Shown here: one piece after another, positions 43,226-53,043 of the stretch
Layout: every line of letters starts with the position of its first letter
Numbering within the stretch: the stretch's first letter is position 1
Assembly (NCBI GenBank): GCA_020404105.1
Contig: JADBWH010000084.1
Span: 1 to 64,000, forward strand
Origin: Pseudanabaena sp. M53BS1SP1A06MG
GTDB taxonomy: Bacteria > Cyanobacteriota > Cyanobacteriia > Pseudanabaenales > Pseudanabaenaceae
Direction of reading: 5' to 3'
Length of the DNA stretch: 64,000 nucleotides
Translations under genes and position numbers: made by a program
Notes under the pieces: model-generated
Seen by the model: only the letters and a program-made list of their open reading frames with translations
The model's database searches: none
What the model was told of the DNA's origin: nothing

Positions 43226-45664
43226 ATGTTCTTTACGCCCAAAATAGCCAAATTAAACCTAAATCTAGCTCAAAACGGATTAGAATTCAAAAATCCTCAG
43301 TGGTGGCTCGAAATTATCGTCATTATTGTGGTCTATTTTGCAATATCTTGGGGTGTGGTTAATGGTATACCCAAAAATCCTACCACCCCTTCTCCTCTCT
43401 GGCCTGGAGCAGGAATTATTATCGGGCTATTACTCGTCTGGGGGCGATCGCGATGGTTTGGTGTTTTTCTGGCGACATTTATTTACAACCTGCATAGGCG
43501 AGGATTTACTCTGATTTTGCCTCCTTTAGGCGCAAGCATTGGTTCCACGATTGGAGCCTTGATTACCGTCTCGCTGATTTTAAAGTTTACCCGCACCAAC
43601 TACCCCATACGTCGAGTTCGTCATGTGGTCATTTTTTGTCTCTGTGCTATATTTACTGGTGTTATATTTCAGGCAAGTATCGGCATTCTTTCTTATGTTT
43701 ATCATATGGGCAAAGCTTGGCATGACTTGCCGAGCATTTTTTTTAATTGGTGGGTTGGTGATGCCATTAGTATTTTACTTTTTGCACCACTAGTTTTTAC
43801 TTGGCTGCGATCGCCCAAGGATTCTAAGATTAAGTCTTGTCTAAGTTGGGAAGTATTTGCAGTTTTATCTAGTTTAACTATTGTTGCTTATCTTGCTTTT
43901 TACAAGAGTCAACCAATCGAATATCTACTTTTGCCGCCATTGCTCTGGTCAGCATTTCGCTTTGGTTCTAAATTCACTACCACGATAGTGATGATTGTCT
44001 CCATGACCGCCACGATCGCTACAGCAAATTCTATTGGCGTTTTTTATAAGCCACAAGTCAATGGCAACTCAGTGTTATTACTGCAAATATTTATGGGTGT
44101 GATGGCAATTACTACCATGTCTGTGCTTGCAATTGTGGCGGAAAATGATCAAGCTAATCTCCGTTTGCAAAGAGCCAACATTGACCTAGAACAAAGAGTA
44201 GTCGAACGCACTCAAGAACTTCAACAAAGTGAAGCAAAATCAAGACAACTTGCAGAAAAAGCGGAGGCAGCTAATCAAGCTAAAAGTGCTTTTATTGCCA
44301 ATATGAGCCATGAGCTGCGATCGCCATTAAATGCCGTCATTGGCTTTTCACAGTTAATGTTAAGAACTAAGGACTTGCCCACAGAACATTATGAAAATGC
44401 CAGCATTATTTATCGTAGCGGCGATTATTTATTGACCTTAATCAATAATATTTTGGATCTGTCCAAAATTGAAGCAGGTAAATCCACCCTTAATCCCCAA
44501 AATTTTGATTTATATCTTTTATTAGATGATATCGAAGATATGCTCCAGCTACGTGCAACTAATGCTGGCTTAAACCTTGTATTTGAGCGAGATCATGATG
44601 TTCCACGCTATGTTTATACAGATGCTATTAAATTGCGGCAGGTATTAATTAATTTAATCGGAAATGCTATCAAATTTACCAAGGTAGGTGGAGTTTTTAT
44701 TCATATAACTAATGTTAAATCAGTGGATAATGACTGTATCCTAAGATTTAGCGTCCTTGATACAGGTGTTGGTATTGTAGCAACAGAATTATCCGAGTTG
44801 TTTGTCTCTTTTGCTCAGGCTCAAGCGGGGCGAGAAAAACAGGAAGGTACAGGTTTAGGTTTAGCGATCAGTCGTAAATTTGTGCAGCTCATGGGTGGAG
44901 ATATTAGCGTAGCTAGTAAAGTGGGAAAAGGCACTACTTTCCAATTTGAAATTCACGCAAAATTAGGTCAAGAATTAGCCAATGAGCAGGTCGGTAAAAA
45001 GCGTGCATTGGCGCTTGCCCCAAACCAACCCGTTTACAAAATTTTAGTAGTAGATGATAAGCCTGTTAATTGTCAATTGCTCACTAAGTTATTACTTCCC
45101 ATGGGTTTTGAGGTCAAAGAAGCGAGTAATGGACAAGAAGCGATCGCTATTTGGGATACATGGGAACCGCACCTCATCTGGATGGATATGCGAATGCCTG
45201 TGATGGATGGCTATGAGGCAACTAAATATATCAAATCGACAACTAAGGGGAATGCAACAGCCGTAATCGCTCTGACTGCTAGTGTTTTAGAAGAAGAAAA
45301 AGCAGTTGTACTGTCAACAGGGTGCGATGACTTTCTGCGAAAACCGTTTAATGAAAAGATGATTTTTGATACACTTACTAAACATCTTGGGGTGAAATAT
45401 ATATATGAAACAAGTACTAATTATGAATATGAAACTGATATCTCCGCAGGAATACCCCTAACATCTGATAATTTAGGAGTAATGCCTAATAAATGGCTGA
45501 ACCAATTGTACGAATCATCTCTTGAAGCTGATAAGGATCTGGTAATGAGCTTAATTGGAGAAATTCCTAAAAGCGAAACTATCTTAGTGCGATCGCTAAC
45601 CAAACTTGTTCGTAATTTCCAATTTGAGAAATTAATTGATTTAGTTGAACCTCTACTATCTTAA
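43226..45664 (+). CDS. hybrid histidine kinase with MASE1-like sensor
   Basis: The start at 43226 avoids overlap with the ABC-F gene; an in-frame TTG at 43196 is less likely. The 812 residues contain eight or so membrane segments of the MASE1 type (SPLWPGAGIIIGLLL, WWVGDAISILLFAPLVF). A coiled coil, HisKA (ANMSHELRSPLNAVIG), HATPase (DTGVGI, GTGLGLAISRKF) and a receiver domain follow (ILVVDDKP; D in WMDMRMPVMDG; K in LRKPF). The terminal part, about 80 residues, could be an Hpt-like helix bundle but lacks an obvious phospho-histidine. Confidence 0.87.
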   Translation: MFFTPKIAKLNLNLAQNGLEFKNPQWWLEIIVIIVVYFAISWGVVNGIPKNPTTPSPLWPGAGIIIGLLLVWGRSRWFGVFLATFIYNLHRRGFTLILPPLGASIGSTIGALITVSLILKFTRTNYPIRRVRHVVIFCLCAIFTGVIFQASIGILSYVYHMGKAWHDLPSIFFNWWVGDAISILLFAPLVFTWLRSPKDSKIKSCLSWEVFAVLSSLTIVAYLAFYKSQPIEYLLLPPLLWSAFRFGSKFTTTIVMIVSMTATIATANSIGVFYKPQVNGNSVLLLQIFMGVMAITTMSVLAIVAENDQANLRLQRANIDLEQRVVERTQELQQSEAKSRQLAEKAEAANQAKSAFIANMSHELRSPLNAVIGFSQLMLRTKDLPTEHYENASIIYRSGDYLLTLINNILDLSKIEAGKSTLNPQNFDLYLLLDDIEDMLQLRATNAGLNLVFERDHDVPRYVYTDAIKLRQVLINLIGNAIKFTKVGGVFIHITNVKSVDNDCILRFSVLDTGVGIVATELSELFVSFAQAQAGREKQEGTGLGLAISRKFVQLMGGDISVASKVGKGTTFQFEIHAKLGQELANEQVGKKRALALAPNQPVYKILVVDDKPVNCQLLTKLLLPMGFEVKEASNGQEAIAIWDTWEPHLIWMDMRMPVMDGYEATKYIKSTTKGNATAVIALTASVLEEEKAVVLSTGCDDFLRKPFNEKMIFDTLTKHLGVKYIYETSTNYEYETDISAGIPLTSDNLGVMPNKWLNQLYESSLEADKDLVMSLIGEIPKSETILVRSLTKLVRNFQFEKLIDLVEPLLS

Positions 45665-45676
45665 ACCTACTAATTC

Positions 45677-46498
45677 ATGAGCTATAATCCTTCGCTTGAA
45701 ATCACAGGTAATATTCTCTTGGTAGATGATCTACCCGAAAATTTGCAACTCCTCAGTGATTTATTGACAACCCTAGGCTACAGTGTGCGAAGTGTAACTA
45801 GTGGGCGTATGGCTCTCAAGACTGCGAAGGTAAAACGTCCTGATTTAATTCTTTTAGATATTAAAATGCCCGATATGGATGGCTATCAAGTATGTCAAGC
45901 CTTGAAAGCTGACGAAGATTTACGGGACATTCCTGTGATTTTTATTAGTGCCCTTGATGATGTTTTTGATAAAGTGAAGGCTTTTTGGTCAGGGGGAGTT
46001 GATTATATTGCTAAGCCTTTTCAGAGCGAAGAAGTTGTTGTTCGTCTCGAAAATCAATTAACGATTCAAAAGCAAAAACAAGTATTACAGGATGAGATCT
46101 CTCGGCGCAAAGAAACCGAAGAAATGTTGTATCAATCTCGGGCTTTACTTACGAGTGTTCTCAATAGTGTGCTTGATGGGATCGCAGCCTTGCAAGCAGT
46201 GCGTGATCCCAATACATGTGAGATTGTAGATTTTCGATGTCTTGTTGTTAATCCTGTGATTGCCAAACTATTTGATCGCAATCGCGAAGATTTAATTGGT
46301 AAATTAGTACTCAGAAAGTTTCTTAAACGAGTGAAACCAGATCTATTTCAGAAATTAGTTGATGTAGTAGAAACAGGTTATACCTTAGACGAGACAATTA
46401 ATTATCCAGCTAACTCTAACAGCATTTATCAAATCATTGCTGTTAAGTTAGGTGATGGATTTACAGTCACCCTGAAGGATAACAGTAATAAACTCTAA
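45677..46498 (+). CDS. response regulator with receiver and PAS-like domain
   Basis: The 273 residues have a receiver domain (ILLVDDLPE; D in LILLDIKMPDMDG; K in IAKPF) and then a PAS-like domain from about 160 to 270. There is no helix-turn-helix, GGDEF or kinase domain. The gene lies 12 bases after the hybrid kinase, so the two likely signal together. The absence of an output domain suggests a relay function, or a protein that lost its C-terminus. Confidence 0.82.
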   Translation: MSYNPSLEITGNILLVDDLPENLQLLSDLLTTLGYSVRSVTSGRMALKTAKVKRPDLILLDIKMPDMDGYQVCQALKADEDLRDIPVIFISALDDVFDKVKAFWSGGVDYIAKPFQSEEVVVRLENQLTIQKQKQVLQDEISRRKETEEMLYQSRALLTSVLNSVLDGIAALQAVRDPNTCEIVDFRCLVVNPVIAKLFDRNREDLIGKLVLRKFLKRVKPDLFQKLVDVVETGYTLDETINYPANSNSIYQIIAVKLGDGFTVTLKDNSNKL

Positions 46499-46531
46499 GT
46501 AAGTAGCTCAACTTAATTAAAACCCAAACCT

Positions 46532-46570
46532 GAGTTTTGTTCCGCCTGCGTAGAAGGCGGAACAAAACTC
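46532..46570. terminator. hairpin between convergent genes
   Basis: A perfect 15-base stem (GAGTTTTGTTCCGCC and complement) with a 9-base loop lies 33 bases after the response-regulator stop and 39 bases before the end of the minus-strand cyclase gene. It can end both. Confidence 0.7.
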
Positions 46571-46609
46571 TCGGCTTTTAGTTTACTTATGTCTAGCTAC
46601 TTAGAAAAT

Positions 46610-48613
46610 CTAGCGAGGTTTACCAACGGAATAGTTAATGGCATAACTCCAACTGAGCAACCGCAGCCACAGACGAGGGTTAGTGGGTTCTAGCCATGCT
46701 TGACAACTGCGGACTATTTGGGGCATCCATCCACCCAAAATCGCATTAGCAAAAGAATTACGGGTAAAGGCTCCATAGCTGGATAGCCATTTCAGCAAGT
46801 CCTGTATTCCTGCCATTTCCAAAATCCAAATTACCAATTTCGGATTTTTAAAGGCTGCTATGAGGGCTAGTCGGTTAAACATTAGCCATCCTAGCCGATC
46901 TTTGATAAAGCGATCGCTTACAGGTTGTGGTTCATCAGCAAGCAGTCCAAAGAAAGTATTTAGCATCGAGTTCACTCGCTCAGGTGGTAAGTGCATTCCC
47001 GTTGGAACCATCATTCCCTTAGAAAATAGCCAAGTAACGGCAATATTGCTTTGATAGGCATTAATCTGGCTCAGATCATCGGCTCTGAGCAAATCATGTT
47101 TAAGAGCCGTATCCAGTAAAGTTGCTAAACGGGGCAAATTGCGAACAAGGGAACCAAAGCCTGTAAAGACTAGGGGCGATTGTAAAGAAGCTGCATCACC
47201 GATCGCTAAAATGCGATCAAAGGCACATTTTTTTGAATCCTCATTGAGGCTGTAATGTCCAGTGATATATCCAAAGGTCGCCTTCTTCCAAGTTAATTTC
47301 TCCATATCACAGCGACGATATTCAGGCAAAATCGTGAAAAAGTCCTCATACATTTCCAGTAATGATCCTGGATTATCAGGATGGACTTGGTGATAATGGA
47401 ATAGGTAAATCGTCAGTTCATCCTTTTCCGCAGGAAAGAGTTCCCAAATCAATTGTCGTCCTCGAGAAATATCGCCATGACTAAAGAGAACATCACCATA
47501 TTGGGAATCCCAAACGTGCTTATCAAAACCTTCGAGAACTGCGCCTACAGTCGGACAGACACTATCAAAGGCTTGCCCAGCATTGAGTTGCTGTGCGATC
47601 GCAGAAGCCGACCCCATCGCATCAATTACCAAGCGTGAATTGAGAATTACCTCGGTATCTGTTTCCAAATTCTTAGCAAATATTGTCGCGTCATTTTCAC
47701 CAATAACTACCTTTTGGAACTCGGTGCGATCGCAAATTACGGCTCCGTACTGATGTAATTTCTTGCTACAAATTTCCAACAAACGATTAGTATCGATCGC
47801 AATATTTAAAACCGTAGGCGTATGTAGCACCTTAGCCTTAAGATGTGGTGGATTATTACTATCAAAAAACTTGTTAAAGCCATCGACATATTCCGCCGTA
47901 ATCATCGCTTCAAATTCTTCCTTCGTGAAGAGTCCAAAATCAATAAGATTCTGAAATTCGGCACGCGAAATATTCCATTCCCGATTCATCCGTCCAAAGG
48001 GAATGCGTTCCACTAAGCAAACGCGATAGCCTAACTTCGCCATCATTGCCGCATGGATCGCGCCCAATGCTCCGCCCAGATACACGATGTCATAGATTAA
48101 ATCTGGTTTCGCAGAATTAGTTTGTGAATCTTCAAAAATAACCTGTTTGGGAGTTTCAGGATTCTTAACACTTTCCCGCCAGCGCTTTTCCCACCAATAG
48201 ACGCGATTGAGATCATATTCGCCATTGGGAATGCGTTGGAAGAATTTAACCGTAAGCGGATACTCTTCAGCTAAGGCTTCAAAAATTGATTGATTCGGGG
48301 CGATCGCAGGTAGTTGTTTAAATTCGTAGGGAAAAGCTTGACGCACTGCTTTCGTGAAATGCTCAAGAAATTCCTTTTCCCCATCCATGACCTCCTCTGA
48401 CCATCGGAATATTTTGAGGTAAGTCGTGCGTTGCAATGTCCAAATAAATACTGATAATTGCGCGATCGCTCCTGAGCGATTTTGGCGATCGAGGATAAAG
48501 CCATGCTTAGCAACGGATTTTTTCCCAAAGGGAGACTGGTACTCAGTCTGGAGCCATGTTTTCACGGCTGCAACTTGAGGTGTCGGGATCTCGATGTAAA
48601 GTAACTGCTGCAT
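46610..48613 (-). CDS. cruA: CruA/CruP-type lycopene cyclase-like flavoprotein
   Basis: The 667 residues include an N-terminal domain of about 170 residues before a FAD-binding region (YLGGALGAIHAAMMAKLGYRV near 180-200) and the ERIPFGRMNREWNIS segment. A later GDAASLQSPLVFTGFG FAD-site motif lies near residue 485. CruA and CruP are lycopene cyclase family enzymes in cyanobacteria lacking CrtL; the length and N-terminal extension favour CruA over the shorter CruP. Whether it cyclises lycopene here is inferred. Confidence 0.65.
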   Translation of the reverse strand: MQQLLYIEIPTPQVAAVKTWLQTEYQSPFGKKSVAKHGFILDRQNRSGAIAQLSVFIWTLQRTTYLKIFRWSEEVMDGEKEFLEHFTKAVRQAFPYEFKQLPAIAPNQSIFEALAEEYPLTVKFFQRIPNGEYDLNRVYWWEKRWRESVKNPETPKQVIFEDSQTNSAKPDLIYDIVYLGGALGAIHAAMMAKLGYRVCLVERIPFGRMNREWNISRAEFQNLIDFGLFTKEEFEAMITAEYVDGFNKFFDSNNPPHLKAKVLHTPTVLNIAIDTNRLLEICSKKLHQYGAVICDRTEFQKVVIGENDATIFAKNLETDTEVILNSRLVIDAMGSASAIAQQLNAGQAFDSVCPTVGAVLEGFDKHVWDSQYGDVLFSHGDISRGRQLIWELFPAEKDELTIYLFHYHQVHPDNPGSLLEMYEDFFTILPEYRRCDMEKLTWKKATFGYITGHYSLNEDSKKCAFDRILAIGDAASLQSPLVFTGFGSLVRNLPRLATLLDTALKHDLLRADDLSQINAYQSNIAVTWLFSKGMMVPTGMHLPPERVNSMLNTFFGLLADEPQPVSDRFIKDRLGWLMFNRLALIAAFKNPKLVIWILEMAGIQDLLKWLSSYGAFTRNSFANAILGGWMPQIVRSCQAWLEPTNPRLWLRLLSWSYAINYSVGKPR

Positions 48614-48674
48614 GGCTAAATCAATATCGTCAGTGTTCTCATTTTGGCATATAGGCGATCGCTAGGGGATGCGT

Positions 48675-49076
48675 TTAAGTTTCTGGGCGCAACAATCGAG
48701 TAAAACCTTCTTGCTCAAAGTGGCGATCAGTTGTTAATGCTTCAGTAATTCCTCTTTGCTTCATCAAAACAAAGCTGACTGCATCGCATAAAGAGTACGT
48801 TTTATCCAGTCTTAAAGTTAATAGCTCAACGGCTTCTCGATGTAACTGTTCATTTATCCAAACTGTCTCTATATCTGGGTTATCCAATAAATCAACGATG
48901 AAAGTAAGCATGAAATCACGCGGAAGTCTTCTCGCGTTAGCTAAGGCTACATATTCAGCAACGATATAGCTATGCGTCAGTCGGGTTACGGATTTTTTAT
49001 ATTCGTTACAAGCTTGCGTGTGGAGAGGTTCAGTTTTGTAATGGAGGCAAAGCAACCCTGATGTATCGAGAAGCAT
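48675..49076 (-). CDS. PIN-domain toxin (VapC-like)
   Basis: The 133 residues have the PIN nuclease acidic residues in order: D4 in LLDTSG, a Glu in SYIVAEYVALAN, D in SLCDAVSFVLM and a D in TTDRHFEQ. VapC toxins cleave tRNA or other RNA. The gene overlaps its partner by one base (49076), and the pair is typical of a type II toxin-antitoxin system. Confidence 0.85.
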   Translation of the reverse strand: MLLDTSGLLCLHYKTEPLHTQACNEYKKSVTRLTHSYIVAEYVALANARRLPRDFMLTFIVDLLDNPDIETVWINEQLHREAVELLTLRLDKTYSLCDAVSFVLMKQRGITEALTTDRHFEQEGFTRLLRPET

Positions 49077-49363
49077 TATTCGTCCCCGTGATTACTGGCA
49101 TATTCTTTTGCTAAGTCAGCATCAATACTTTCATTGTCTAAATTCATAGCAATACCTAGATCAATTTCTCCAAAATGACGCTCAAACTGCGATATTCTAC
49201 GTTCTTTTTCTGCATCATTTGGTAAGAGCTTAAACATCTGGGAAAAGTTTTGTTCAAGCAGCTTTACAACTAAATTTTCTGGCGGAATGCCAATACTTTG
49301 GGCTTGCTGATGAAGAGCAGCAAAAAACTGGTCATTCAACTCTAGAGTCAAAGTTTGCGTCAT
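49076..49363 (-). CDS. VapB-like antitoxin
   Basis: This 95-residue protein has an N-terminal TLTLELNDQFFAALHQQAQ strand-helix that fits a ribbon-helix-helix or related DNA-binding fold. The C-terminal acidic tail (EIDLGIAMNLDNESIDADLA) could wrap the toxin. It lies upstream of, and overlaps, the PIN gene. The operon is self-contained; the 117 bases to 49481 hold no gene. Confidence 0.78.
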   Translation of the reverse strand: MTQTLTLELNDQFFAALHQQAQSIGIPPENLVVKLLEQNFSQMFKLLPNDAEKERRISQFERHFGEIDLGIAMNLDNESIDADLAKEYASNHGDE

Positions 49364-49480
49364 AAAGTTTACTCATCGGTAGAGATTTAGTGTAATTATA
49401 GCCTCTAGAGTTCGGACGTAACTTTGTTATTGGCGGCTAATTGGTATTGCATTTCTCAGATTTACATTCCGCTTACAACA

Positions 49481-50161
49481 TCAAATTTCCAATCTCTCTA
49501 AACGTGTTACCCATTGATCAAAATGTGGACATTTTTCTCTGATTTTTACCAACCCAATTTTCTGGATTACTTGAGGAGCTAAAGTGGTTTTTAATTTGTC
49601 GTATCTGGGGATAACTTTTGCAAGTCGCTTAGAAGGAGCCGTAGTTATTCCTTGATTAATTAGTTCAGGAGATGAATAACTACTGCATTCTGTGGACAAT
49701 CGATTGATTTCATTTTGGTATGTATCATATTCAGGAAAGCTTTTATATATCTCCTCTAAATTTGTAAAAATCAAAGATTCAATTTCATGCAACTGAATAT
49801 ATGGAATGAAACGATTATCATTAATACTATTTGCAAAAGCAGTTTCTAACAATCCAACTTTATGATAAGGATCTAATAATTTATTAGCTTGCTCAAATGA
49901 TGGAAATTCATTTGGTAAAGCATATAGATCGAACATAGTTGTAAATCTTGCATCTTGTTTACTTTGTTGCTTTAGCCAGCGATTAATATCATTTTCAACT
50001 TTTGCATAATTTTCTAATCCGCCTTTTTTGCCTTTAGCTTTACTAGTTGTTACGCGGCAAGCAGATGTAGAAATTTGAAATTGTCCTAAATGATCGACCA
50101 AAGTGTTGTTTACAAATAATTCTTCTGTTTGTCCTTCAACAATAATGTTTAAACGAATCAT
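49481..50161 (-). CDS. DUF4276 family protein (TOPRIM-like), partner of the AAA ATPase
   Basis: The 226 residues match DUF4276, which has a TOPRIM-like fold. The opening IIVEGQTEELFV has E9 in the position of the TOPRIM glutamate, and an acidic MFDLYALPNEFP strand follows near residue 80. It overlaps the ATPase gene upstream by four bases. ATPase-TOPRIM pairs such as OLD and PARIS act in phage defence, so a similar role is likely but not shown. Confidence 0.75.
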   Translation of the reverse strand: MIRLNIIVEGQTEELFVNNTLVDHLGQFQISTSACRVTTSKAKGKKGGLENYAKVENDINRWLKQQSKQDARFTTMFDLYALPNEFPSFEQANKLLDPYHKVGLLETAFANSINDNRFIPYIQLHEIESLIFTNLEEIYKSFPEYDTYQNEINRLSTECSSYSSPELINQGITTAPSKRLAKVIPRYDKLKTTLAPQVIQKIGLVKIREKCPHFDQWVTRLERLEI

Positions 50162-51363
50162 CGGCTAGGTCTCCCACCGATAACATTTTTATTCCATAGC
50201 TCAGATAATGAGTATTCTTCTAACCAATCTGTAAGAGATGATGAATCTAATCTTTTAAAATAAGATTCTCGGTCATTTCTTTCAACAACAATAATATCTT
50301 CTGGCTCAAAACAATCTACTAATAATGGTGATTGAGTTGCTAAAATTACTTGACAACGATTAGAAACGCTATTAATCAAGCTACCGATAATATTAATAGC
50401 GTAGGGATGTAATCCTAGCTCTGGCTCATCTAAAATTAAAACATCAGGTAGACTATCAGGAGGTTGGAGCAAAAGTGTTACTAAAGCCATTGCTCTTAAT
50501 GTTCCATCCGATGCTTGATATGGACTAAATATCAAGTCAGTTCCCTTTTCTCTCCATTGCAAAAGAATTGTATTACCCATAGGTGCTAATACAAAATCAG
50601 CAAAAAATGGTGCAATTTGTGAAAGCGTTTCTACTATTCTTTGATAATAACGAGGTTCATTATCTCTGATCCTTAAAAGAAATGGTGCTAAATTACCAGC
50701 GTCTTCTTTAAGCCTTTGGTTATCTTCAATACTCCATCTTTGCTTAAATCGTGCAGTTTGAGATGTGTCATGAAACTGGTGAGTTTCAAAGCTTTGTATT
50801 AGATAAAATATATCTCTAGAAATCTGATTGCCTAAATTTATATCATCAATTAATCGTGATTCTTTATGCCCAGCATCTAATGATTTCCAAGTTGCTAAGC
50901 CACTAAAAGGACTTATATCTATATTTCCTGAATTGCCAGAATAGTTTCTTTGTATGGCAGTTCCGAGATTGTTATTTCTGATATTTAATAAACCCTGACC
51001 TGTCGAATTACTGTAAATATTACGTCGATACTTTTCTTCAGCAAATATAAATGTATCTGATGCAGCGTAAAAAAGCCTAAAGAAATAATCATCTTTCCCC
51101 GAAGTAGTCTCAAAGTTAAGCTCGGCTTCTATTTGTGGAGTAACAGCAGATCCGTCAAAAAGAAAAGAGCTTGCTCCTCCTGATTGACCAACAAAAAACT
51201 GCAATTGTCCAGTGCGTTGTATCATCCAACGCAACAACTTAAAAAAAGAAATAAAATTAGATTTACCTGAACCATTCGCGCCGATTAAAACGTTGATGGG
51301 AGATAAATCTAAATCTAGTTCTTTAATTGATTTAAAGCCTTTGATGCTGATGTGTTTAAGCAT
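50158..51363 (-). CDS. AAA family ATPase (RecF/OLD-like)
   Basis: The 401 residues have Walker A IGANGSGKSNF near residue 30 and, near 313, the Walker B ILDEPELGLHP. These are followed by the ATQSPLLVDCFEPEDI segment of AAA_21/OLD-like ATPases. There is no transporter partner. The pair with DUF4276 and the nearby PIN toxin-antitoxin operon form a small defence-like island between the cyclase and the M16 peptidase. Confidence 0.82.
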   Translation of the reverse strand: MLKHISIKGFKSIKELDLDLSPINVLIGANGSGKSNFISFFKLLRWMIQRTGQLQFFVGQSGGASSFLFDGSAVTPQIEAELNFETTSGKDDYFFRLFYAASDTFIFAEEKYRRNIYSNSTGQGLLNIRNNNLGTAIQRNYSGNSGNIDISPFSGLATWKSLDAGHKESRLIDDINLGNQISRDIFYLIQSFETHQFHDTSQTARFKQRWSIEDNQRLKEDAGNLAPFLLRIRDNEPRYYQRIVETLSQIAPFFADFVLAPMGNTILLQWREKGTDLIFSPYQASDGTLRAMALVTLLLQPPDSLPDVLILDEPELGLHPYAINIIGSLINSVSNRCQVILATQSPLLVDCFEPEDIIVVERNDRESYFKRLDSSSLTDWLEEYSLSELWNKNVIGGRPSR

Positions 51364-51384
51364 AGCGATCGCACAATTTCACAC

Positions 51385-52704
51385 TTAAGGTTTGACAATC
51401 AAAATACCGTAGGCATCGGGATTTAAGTACTTGCGAACGGCAGCTTGGATTTCCTCCTTGGTGATGGATTTGATTAAATCGGGATAATTTAAGGCTGGCT
51501 CTAGGGAACCGACAATGCGATCGTAATAGCCGTATATACCTGCGCGTTCCTTCGGTGACTCATTGCCGAAGATAAAGCGGTTGCTGACTTGAGTGCGAAT
51601 CTTGGCTAGTTCCTCATCGGTGACAGGCACTTCATGCAATTGGCGAATATGCTCACGAATTGCTTCTTCGACGATCGCTACATCCTCAACATTTAACTTG
51701 GCAAATACTTGGAAATTACCCTGCCAACGCATCGCCGAATTACTGACAGAAATGCGATCGACGATGCGCCGATTTTCGCGCAAGTCCTGCACCATCCGTG
51801 AAGTGCGTCCACTTCCAAGAATATTGGCAAGAATACTCAGGGGATAAGTTTCTGATAGCTCGGTCAAGCCAGCAACACGCCATGTCATGCTCAATCGGGC
51901 TTGCTTGAGACTGGTATCAGTTACTTCGCGCCGCACAATTTCGGTAAAGGGCTTTTCGGGATTGAAAGTCTTAGGTTGCGGTTTATCAGCGATCGCATCT
52001 CCTTCAAAGTAATTAGCAATTACACCAATCATCTCGCTCACGGGTAAATTGCCAACCACAGCGATCGTCATGTTTTGCGGCGCATACCACTGGCGATGAA
52101 AAGCTTTCATCTGCTTAGATGTGACTTTTTCGATGACATCAACGGGACCCAACACCGCTCGGCGATAGGGCAAAGTCTCATATACCAATTCGGAAATGTG
52201 GCGATAAATGCGGCGATCGGGATTATCTTCGCTGCGGCGGATTTCCTCTAGCACCACATGACGTTCGCGCTGAAACTCTTCATCGGGAATGCTTGCTTTC
52301 AGGACTACATCCAGTTGCAAAGGTGCGAGTTTTGCGAAATCTTTAGGTGCAACATTAATATAAAAATGCGTGTAGTCCTGACTGGTTGCCGCATTGGTGT
52401 TACCACCGTGCGACTCGATCGCCTGTTCAAATTCTCCCAATGCAAGGCGATCGCTACCCTTGAGAACCATATGTTCCAAGAAGTGAGCCATTCCGTTAAT
52501 GTCATCAGTTTCCACCGCAGAGCCAACATCAACCCAAATACTCAAGTTGACTGCATCTACAGGAATCTGTTCGGCAATAATCTTAATTCCATTTGGTAGA
52601 ACATGTTGAGTAGGCGCAGATAGCTGCGCTCTAGTAGCTAGATCATTGAGTGCATGATCGGTCACAGCTACATCTAACCGACGCGGAACGACGATCGCTG
52701 GCAT
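51385..52704 (-). CDS. M16 family zinc peptidase (processing-peptidase-like)
   Basis: The 439 residues have the inverted zinc motif H74-F-L-E77-H78 and, some 70 residues further, a downstream Glu in the REIHV-like region (EEIRRSEDNPDRR). The second domain contains LGSGRTSRMVQDLRE and RTQVSNRFIFGNE. The length is that of a single M16B subunit of bacteria and organelles. Substrate unknown. The start is ATG at 52704 and the gene is not in an operon. Confidence 0.88.
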   Translation of the reverse strand: MPAIVVPRRLDVAVTDHALNDLATRAQLSAPTQHVLPNGIKIIAEQIPVDAVNLSIWVDVGSAVETDDINGMAHFLEHMVLKGSDRLALGEFEQAIESHGGNTNAATSQDYTHFYINVAPKDFAKLAPLQLDVVLKASIPDEEFQRERHVVLEEIRRSEDNPDRRIYRHISELVYETLPYRRAVLGPVDVIEKVTSKQMKAFHRQWYAPQNMTIAVVGNLPVSEMIGVIANYFEGDAIADKPQPKTFNPEKPFTEIVRREVTDTSLKQARLSMTWRVAGLTELSETYPLSILANILGSGRTSRMVQDLRENRRIVDRISVSNSAMRWQGNFQVFAKLNVEDVAIVEEAIREHIRQLHEVPVTDEELAKIRTQVSNRFIFGNESPKERAGIYGYYDRIVGSLEPALNYPDLIKSITKEEIQAAVRKYLNPDAYGILIVKP

Positions 52705-52877
52705 GGCAAAATTAGGGTTTTACTAAATTTTTTAAATAAAAAGCAGAATTGAGCGAAATTAAGTTTTTTATATCAGTTTTTAGTGTCAGGATAATCGATG
52801 CTTAGCGTCGCCTATCCTGACCTATTTAGCAATACCGATTTTGTTACAACTCCTTGAAAGGGACTTGACGTGAAAAA

Positions 52878-52953
52878 AGGTACTACGGAATTTGTATGGC
52901 TTCGACTTCTTTCTGCCAACGTTGGCTGAGCGAAGTTGAAGCCGTAGGTACTT
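52878..52953. repeat. imperfect palindromic repeat between the M16 and TPR genes
   Basis: Inner arms GGCTTCGACTTC and GAAGTTGAAGCC pair with one mismatch, with outer GGTACTAC / GTAGGTAC arms slightly out of register. The GAGCGAAG-type centre is similar to repeats I recall as widespread in cyanobacterial genomes. A related but weaker copy lies at 61675-61735. The 340-base space around it (52705-53043) holds no gene. Confidence 0.55.
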
Positions 52954-53043
52954 TAATTAATTGCAAGTCCCAAATCAAGTTCTTGTTAGCTGAATTAAAA
53001 AAATACATATCGACAGAATTTGCGAGGCAAAATCGTTCGATAT

